DNA of 64,000 nucleotides from Hirudo medicinalis (taxonomy: Eukaryota > Annelida > Clitellata > Hirudinida > Hirudinidae), in assembly GCA_011800805.1 (NCBI GenBank), contig MPNW01000064.1, positions 382,430 through 446,429 of the forward strand. Reading direction: 5' to 3'. A model generated the notes under the pieces. It was not told where the DNA came from and did not search any database. It saw only the letters and a list, made by a program, of their open reading frames with translations. A program made the position numbers and the translations under genes. Numbering within the stretch: the first letter of the stretch is position 1; every line of letters begins with the position of its first letter. Below are positions 57,701-64,000 of this stretch, piece after piece.

Positions 57701-60700
57701 AGGTATTATTCCTGCTTTATTTGAAATTTATTAAGAAAATCTGGGTTTTGGTGATGTTTTCAGGGTTTTCGAGGCACTCCAAGTCACCTCTTAAATCTTT
57801 TTCAGTGTCACATTGGCATCCTTTGCCATAAACTGATTGAATATCACATTCTCAATTGGATCCAAGTTGGGGGAACATGCAGGCCATTCCACAAGTTGCA
57901 TGTTGGATTCCTGGAAATATTCTCTGGTTGCTTTTGAACTTTAACATGGTGACTCTAGCCCAGGATGAAGGCTGGCATAATACCTCTAGGCCAAAATTTG
58001 AGCAGATTTAAAAAAAAATAAATGGCAATTTGTTTACATAAGATATGCTAATTAGCATGAGAGTTACACAACCCATTCAGCCAACTTCATGCCCCATCAG
58101 TTTTCCCCAGAGAACCTTTCTTTAGGCATTTTTAATCTCCTCTGTGAAGTCTTTGTAATTCCATTTAATTTATCCACTCCTGAATTATATTTTCCCCAAA
58201 ACTGCAAATTTTGAATGTGATAAGTTCTGAATTTTGGTGTATGTTGGCTTGGTTTTGGCTAATGTCAAATGGCTAGATCTTATAAACATGCTTTTCCAGA
58301 TAGAGACCATTCTAGATAGATTGAGCATAGATAAACTTTGATCCCATAGTCTCTTGCAGAATGTAAGGTTATTTTATTGTATGTTTATACAATTTAAAGT
58401 GGCATGGCTGGATATCAGCATTGCAATTATGTTCTTGTTACATTAAGCATCTTAGGTGTTTACTTTGTAAAAGTAAAACTTAAAACTGCAGGTCTCCTCG
58501 TCTTGTGAAATACATGCATGTGACAGTTGGGAACAAGGTGAATACCAGGAAGAGAGTTATAGTTGAAAATAAGAAGCAAGAATCTGCTACAATTGGTCTG
58601 CATATTCAAATAAAGAATCTTGTGAAGGGGCTGGCGGATGTGTCTCTCTTCAAAAATCCTCGATTCCTTACAGTCTGCTTGTCTACTTTCTTATTCAACT
58701 TTGGAGCTAGCATCTTTTATCAACATACTCCTAGCAGGGCTGTGGCCTTTGGAGTGGAAAGGAAATCAGCCTACTTTATTCAAACCATTGTCGGTATTCT
58801 AACCTTGGCAGCCAGAATATTAGGAGCTTCTATTGGCAATACTAAATGCAGTGATAGAATATTACAGTATGGCTTTTCTGTTATGACTTGTGGGGCTTGC
58901 CTTCTTGCAACAGGATTTACCAGGATTTACGAAGCCATTTGTCTTGTTGCAGGATGTACAGGCTTCAGTGCTGGTTTGAATATATAAATAATATAATTAT
59001 TAAAATATTATTGATGATTGTATGACTAACTGAACTTATTTATAATGTAATAGTTAAAATTTTGCACATCTACATTTTCTTTTTTCTTGATACTCTGCCT
59101 TGGAACTCCATTGGATCCTCAGAGGAGTTTCTCCCATCTTCAAATGTTTCAGTCCTATGATTCTCCTTATATTTTCAGGGACACATCCATTGATCAGCTG
59201 GATGTCCCAGCATTATATTTGGTTACAAGAGGCTCTCATTGGCCGTGTGTTGATCATTACTGCCTGGACTGGAGTGACTCTGAAAGTTCTCATTGGCTTT
59301 TTTATGTCGCTTACTGCACTGCTTGGGAGCCGACAACCTTTGACTATGTGAGGCTCTTTTTGGCCTTCTTGTATCGATTTGAATCCACCCCAGTTGCCTA
59401 TAGCAGCCACGAAAGCTCTCAGTGGCTTCTTCACACCATGTACTTAATATATGCAAACTGGGGCGGCAGTCAGGAAATAGACATTTACAGGACTCGGCAA
59501 TTGGCCTTTATTCGACTCCATTTGGAAGGTAGCCGATAGTGATTTGCGAGCCTGTTTCTCCCGACAATACCACATCTCTCGGCCCCATCGTTTCAATTGA
59601 TCGTTGACACCAGAGATCGACGGCTTTCTCCGGCTTTCCTGCAGTGGCTTCAGAAGACTTCTTCTGGCTTCTCATTTGCCAGATCCAGAATGAGGCCCTT
59701 CTGACCGGCGTTACAGCCTATCCTCCTGGCATTTTGTTCACTGCTTTTCAGTCTTTCACTTGTTTACTATTTCACTTTCAACTTACTAATGATGATCTGA
59801 TTGCTGTTGAGTTTTTTATAAAGAAGAGAAAAGTATAGAAAGTATATTCTACGACATTTTATAACTTTCTGTTAATTAATAGAACTTTCTAGAAATTGTT
59901 AGAATTTTCTAGAACTGACTAGAAATTGTTAGAACTTGTAGAAATTTCTAGAATTTTCTTAGCAGTTCTTATTTCTCTTGTAAAAGAAATAGGGTACTCC
60001 TTTGGATGCTGGCACTGAATGGTTTCTTGTTTCCTCACAACTCCCATCTCCTCGAGCTAAGGAGATGCCAAGCAAAAGGGCGTTTTACCTATCTGCTATT
60101 TAACAATATTATGCTGTCTCTCACACCCACAATTTGTCTTTGTTTGATGACCTTGAGTCCCCTGTCTCGATCGCGAATGTTCTTCAACAGAGGTACACCT
60201 GCTAACTGCCATTCTCCAAGGCGTTATTCATAATCAGTTGTCCATTGATGGTCCATAATTCTCCCCCTCCTTTCAGCTGGGACTATGGGGCATGATTTAT
60301 TTTTTGGACTTTTAGCAGCTTCATTTTGATCTCAATCAGTGAGCTAGCCCAACTGCGACCTTGTCTATCCAGTGGTGCTGTGGTGTAGTTTCATATCTAC
60401 TGTATTTCAATCTCACATGAAAAACTGTTGAATGCAAAATAAATAATATATTGAATCTTAAATTAGGTAGAATTTAATAAAATTAATGCTAATTGAAGCT
60501 TGAATGAAATTGTTCATTTTCAGGTCTTGTTATGACTATTCAAACAACAGTTCTGACTGATATTGTTGGGATTAATAAAGTACATCGAGCTCAAGCCCTC
60601 CTCTTGGTATTTATGGGCATTGGAGCTCTTATAGGGGTGCCTCTTGCTGGTAATATATTCACTCAATTTAAGGATTTTCTTTTTATTATAATTCAATTAC

Positions 60701-61215
60701 GTAATTTAATTAAATAATTTATTGCTATTATGGGATGTGTTATCTTGAAATTTAGAAATTGTTTCATTATCTCTTTCCTTCTCTCAAATGTTCTGGCTTT
60801 AGTGACAGATAAAAAAAAAGGATATGATTATACATCGTTGCATGCATTTATTTGCATTCAGCTTAAGCTGTTTGAATTTGAATTTGTATCTGAACCTTTT
60901 GAGAGCTTCCTCCAGGATGCTCTATCAATCTTGTGATGTTATTTTTGTAGTCAAGGCTCAGATAAAGCAGAAAAAGCAGATAAAGCAGCAACTAATAATC
61001 TGAATACCAATTTATTAACAGGCAATTTGCTTTAAATTTTTTTTATTGTGACTTTAATTTTTTAAGGTATTATATATGACCAAACAAAGAACTATGACTT
61101 GCCATTCTACATTGGGGGAGGTGTGCAAATACTTGGTGGATTTTCTATGGCTGTAGTTCATCTGTTCATGAAATTCAGATCACCATCCAGAGAACTGACT
61201 GATGCTACTTCTTAA
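54767..61215 (+). CDS. Monocarboxylate transporter-like protein (SLC16 family, MFS)
   Basis: Exons 54767-55127, 55205-55348, 55497-55722, 58492-58973, 60524-60649 and 61067-61215 join in frame to 495 residues. The first family signature at transmembrane helix 1 is DGKYGWIVV (residues 63-71), where most MCTs have DGGWGW. The second signature near helix 5 is clear: HFQKYRSLAAGLSASG (residues 186-201). Also typical are YRGCRFLIWLG before helix 3, YGWRGALLL before helix 6, a hydrophilic loop at about residues 240-290 between the two six-helix halves, and GALIGVPLAG in helix 11. The C-terminus is short. Such proteins move lactate, pyruvate or other small acids with protons across the plasma membrane; the substrate here is unknown. 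Introns 3 and 4 (2.8 and 1.6 kb) contain transposon remnants, while introns 1 and 2 are only 77 and 148 bp. Confidence 0.94.
55723..57721. other. Intron 3 of the transporter gene, 5' part
   Basis: AT-rich. The open frame at 55888-56148 (+) has no recognised domain. Nothing else seen. Confidence 0.5.
57722..57990 (-). pseudogene. Tc1-like transposase C-terminal remnant in an intron
   Basis: The minus strand encodes REYFQESNMQLVEWPACSPN followed by LDPIENVIFNQFMAKDANVT. This is the end of the DDE domain of Tc1/pogo-type transposases, including the final catalytic E (WPxxSPDLNPIEN), with D changed to N in SPD. It lies antisense in intron 3 of the transporter gene. Confidence 0.8.
59100..59710 (-). 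repeat. Family A retrotransposon 3' tail with about four tandem units (copy 4)
   Basis: On the minus strand it starts with GGCCTCATTCTGGATCTGGC (coding-like ASFWI) and holds four repeat units beginning near 59433, 59370, 59305 and 59250, with cores CACTGAGAGCTTTCGTG, CAAAAAGAGCCTCACATAG, CAATGAGAACTTTCAGAG and CAATGAGAGCCTCTTG. It ends with TTCAAATGTTTCAG-like and CTCCAAGG-like sequence comparable to 20800-20870. It lies in intron 4 of the transporter gene and is directly preceded, in its own orientation, by the heat-shock-promoter-like module. Confidence 0.7.
59702..59970 (-). promoter_or_regulatory. Heat-shock-promoter-like repeat module (copy 2)
   Basis: On the plus strand the array reads GAACTTTCTAGAA, GAATTTTCTAGAA and GAAATTTCTAGAATTTTC: two perfect three-unit and one perfect four-unit heat-shock elements within about 75 bp. 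On the minus strand a TATA box (TTTATAAAAAACTCAACAGC) follows, then an A-rich leader ending CAGTGAACAAAATGCCAGG. It matches 42082-42325 on the plus strand. Activity has not been shown; the function is inferred from sequence only. Confidence 0.6.
59971..60520. other. Rest of intron 4 of the transporter gene
   Basis: The stretch 60000-60240 has a higher CG content and looks like more decayed repeat. No domain could be assigned. Confidence 0.4.
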
Positions 61216-61830
61216 AAGTGTAGCTACAACTGAGTCACGATTACTCAGAATTTATGATTTTGTTTGTTGTATATTATCGCTTTGCCCTATATACACACAC
61301 TTAATGAGTCGTTTGTGGTTTTAATATTTTAAGAGTTGTGCTGCTCTTGTTGCTAATGCTTGTATACTTTTATTGTAGTTATGTCACTCATTAATTCATT
61401 AACGATTATGTTTTCAAGATAGGAAAATTTTGCTATGTGACTTTTAGGCATTGAACTAGATTATTGGTTTTATGAATTACATGTATTGGCATAAAATGTT
61501 ACAAAATGTCCAAAATCTGAAGATTCTGATCTATAACATGTAATTATATATATTATTATATTAACTTGTCTGATGCACCTTTGCATCATATTTTATAACA
61601 CATCTTGTTGTATTCATAAAATGCAGTTTTCTAAGAATTTGAGCCACATTCTGTACCAATGTTAAGACTAATTTTGTTTCTCGAGAATTCAAGCCATAAT
61701 CTCTGCATTCGTCAAAGTCTGTGATTCTATCATGGAATCTATGGTTCAAAATTTATAGAACTCCAGCTGACCATATAGTTCAGGCACTGTTTTGGTAATA
61801 ATCATTATCACCATCATCAGGTAAACTCTC
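61216..61830. other. 3' flank of the transporter gene
   Basis: It should hold the 3' untranslated region. No textbook AATAAA stands out; CATAAAATG near 61490 is a weak candidate. Nothing else recognised. Confidence 0.4.
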
Positions 61831-61849
61831 AGTTCGTAGAAAAGCGTGC

Positions 61850-62750
61850 TCGAAGAAAGAGGAAAGGGGAAAAGGAGGTTGTGATAGGTTTAAGAATATG
61901 GAGATGAAAAGAATGATGCTCTGCAAAAGCAAAATGGACTCAAATGCAAACCACAGTCCTGGGAGTCTAGAAAGTACCAGAAGAGACTACAAAGAACTTC
62001 AGAAAAAAAAAGCAGCTCAAAAGAGCAAAGAAATTGTACCCACGACAATAGAAAGAAGATCTCAGTCCCGTGGAAAGAGATCAAGAGACGTATTGCCAAC
62101 CTTTGGCGCGCTGAGAGGATCGGACAGAAGTGCCAAAATGTCTTCAAAGACCCGAACAAATTTTGGATAACGTTTCCTCCATAATCAGGTGAATCAGCGT
62201 GGAACGGTTGGAACTGGAGGAGTATCCCGTCAAAACATATGGTGATGTTGTTCATAGCAGAGCATTGCAGGAGTTGAAAGATATTCCGGCGGTCCCTCCG
62301 CCGACCAGTTCCTTCAACGTGGCAGCCCCGTTGTTCGAGACCAGGAAATTTGTGAGAAAGGCAAAGGATTAATCAGAGGAGTTCCCTACTTGGTTTACAA
62401 GTGATGCCCAAAGATCCGTAATCCAGATCCTTCAAAACTGCTCTGACGGGTTCGAAATGAGGTTCACCACAAGAGACTTTACAACAAAGTCGCATTGGCA
62501 AGGGGTGCGTCACCTCTCTCGCCTTTGTACTAGCGATTCAAGTCATCCTCAGCTTAGTGTATCCGTGCATTCCAGAAGCGCACATCGGTAAAGATTTGTT
62601 TATGCATCCTATCAAGGCCTTCATAGATGATACCACTCCCGTTACGAACAGACAGAAGACCATGCAAAAGACTGGACAAGTTAAACGACCTGCTCGAGTG
62701 GTGCAAGTGCAATATCATTAGTCTTAAAATATGATAATTAGTTATGCAAA
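61850..62750 (+). pseudogene. Family A non-LTR retrotransposon, decayed, with reverse transcriptase remnant
   Basis: An open frame at 61898-62170 is rich in lysine and arginine. Downstream, in shifting frames, are EELERYS-like and PSADQF pieces, IRGVPYLVYK, then LARGCVTSLAFVLAIQVILS, IPEAHIGKDLFMHPIKAFID with DTT, and ending LDKLNDLLEWCKCNI. The last part is a reverse transcriptase with the DD box seen as FIDDTT. The block FVLAIQVIL...EAHIGKDLFM parallels 10088-10223. At least three frameshifts are needed to read it, so it is dead. Confidence 0.7.
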
Positions 62751-63431
62751 GTTCATAATTTAGGCCCTCAACTTGCTGGTACTAAGTTCATTCGCGATTG
62801 TTATTTATTGAAAATCTTATTAACAGTGAATACTTATATTCGCAAACATCTCGATGAGTTTAGGTTTCATTTCCTTTAATATGTTTTATTTATCTGAGTA
62901 GATGCCTAAATAATCACTCTGAACAAGTTGTTGGGACTGCCATTTGCCTAGCGCTCCTTGCTAAGGCTGATTGCGCGAGCTGGTTTGACTCACCATGGGG
63001 TTATGTCACCCTTGCTTTAATCGTCGCTTTGCAGCCTGCTAAATTAACTTGCATGTCAAATATCAGTATCGGACTTTTGGCTACTACTTTTTTTTTGTCC
63101 TATATGCAATGTCAAAGGAGACTTTTTTGAGAGAAAATGTGAAATGGAGCTGGAGTCATACAGAGTCGGTTGGAATTTAAAAAAAAACAAAAATTAAGTC
63201 AGATCCATCTATTATGCAGGAATAAATGAAACTCTATTAATTTCTCCTCAATCTCCAGTATTGCTAGATATCGATAGTATCGATTGCGGATTTATCACCT
63301 TCTCCTCTCGACGCCCCTGTTCGACCAAAGCTACGCCTGGGTGTTACAAGCAATTTCCATGGCTGGAATACTCGATAAGCCAAGATGCCGTCTTTTGTTT
63401 CAGTTGTTGATATTTTAACGCCAATATTGTG
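62751..63431. other. Non-coding stretch
   Basis: No feature recognised. Confidence 0.4.
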
Positions 63432-63600
63432 CTACTTGGTAAAACCAGTGTGAACATTACTGTTGACAAGGGAGTTACGAGGTGCGAGGATAGAGCGATT
63501 AACCCTCATAGAAATCTCTGAAATTGACAAATTAAAGTCTTTAAAGGCCTTTATTTGTCCTTTGTCAATATCATTAAGTCTCTTTCCAGAAACAATTTGT
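63432..63600 (-). pseudogene. Tc1-like transposase N-terminal DNA-binding fragment
   Basis: The minus strand reads GKRLNDIDKGQIKAFKDFNL followed by SISEISMRVNRS. This matches the first helix-turn-helix of Tc1-type transposases (GKELTxxERGQIxALxxxGxSxREIAxxxxRS). No DDE domain follows on this strand within the window. Confidence 0.65.
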
Positions 63601-63605
63601 AATGT

Positions 63606-63990
63606 AAACTGTCGGGTACACATCAAAGAAATCGCTCCGCATGTCATATGCATTCACTGTCATGACCATCGTCTGAACCTAGTCAATTCGATTAAAAATA
63701 TATCCGAGACCGTTGACATGTTTTCCATCTGGCAAGCGATCTGCGTTCTTGTCTGTTAGTGGTCCAAAACTGTTTCTTCGAGCACAAGTTGAGGCTAACT
63801 TAAAATTTTTGGAACTTGAGAGATTGGATGAAACCTGATGGTGTTACTGATACCGCTCAGTAAGTAAAGTAAAACTTAGGAATTAGCAATTTCAATGCTA
63901 ATGTCCGGAAGCCTTATCATTACAGAATATTGATGGGTTAGCGACAGCAGAAGCTCAGTATTACTGACAAGAATCCGTTCAATGGCAATT
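63606..63990 (+). pseudogene. hAT-type (ZMYM1-like) transposase fragment
   Basis: The frame reads VHIKEIAPHVICIHCHDHRL, NLVNSIKNISETVDMF, then after a stop LFLRAQVEANLKFLELERLD and ET, with the next W after a TGA. This matches the HCxAHxLNLVLxDxVKxxxEAxxFF...LxxLxxTRW region of hAT-related ZMYM1-like proteins. It may continue past the right edge. Confidence 0.6.
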
Positions 63991-64000
63991 TTTCGCAGTT

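Overview
The window is AT-rich DNA from an animal, almost certainly an invertebrate. It holds four spliced protein-coding genes separated, and interrupted, by a dense graveyard of transposable elements. A protostome, probably an arthropod, fits best: a secreted protein with a four-disulfide N-terminal domain followed by sushi domains, a PDZ-C2-RhoGAP protein of the SYD-1 family, and many Tc1, hAT, Mutator, CR1/L2-like and Gypsy remnants. I cannot name the species. Three runs of N are assembly gaps.

Genes. (1) Minus strand, 1806-7242: the middle of a secreted sushi-domain protein, resembling nematode LEV-9. (2) Minus strand, 13926-25825: an almost complete synapse-defective-1 (SYD-1) type RhoGAP, 1365 residues in eight exons. 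(3) Plus strand, 51275-53623: a complete phosphatidylinositol synthase (CDIPT), 220 residues in six exons. (4) Plus strand, 54767-61215: a complete monocarboxylate-transporter-like (SLC16/MCT) protein, 495 residues in six exons. The exon models were built by hand from reading frame, intron phase and splice signals. The phases of all neighbouring exons agree, which supports them strongly.

Layout. 0-0.6 kb is the 3' end of a non-LTR retrotransposon (called family A here). 1.8-7.2 kb is the sushi gene. 8.7-13 kb is a repeat block with a solo LTR, LINE pieces, a gap and a deleted Gypsy element. 13.9-25.8 kb is SYD-1, whose two large introns carry a CR1/L2-like LINE, an unrecognised repeat-like gene, family A pieces and a BED-type fragment. 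26-50 kb is gene-poor and nearly all repeats. It includes a Mutator-like element nested in a LINE with an 11-bp target duplication, tRNA-derived SINEs, a 401-bp hAT-type MITE, a hAT-like element with an 8-bp target duplication, and Tc1 remnants. 51-61 kb holds CDIPT and the transporter in tandem. 61.8-64 kb returns to repeats.

Noteworthy signals. A roughly 250-bp module with clustered perfect heat-shock elements, a TATA box and a hsp-like leader occurs twice (42.1 kb plus strand; 59.7-59.97 kb minus strand), once joined to a family A tail. The Mutator-like element has inverted arrays of a CCAAAATAKCGAAGG-type repeat at both ends. The family A tail carries a tandem repeat of about 60-80 bp that varies in copy number. 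Ten of 23 inferred introns start with GTT, which is unusual.
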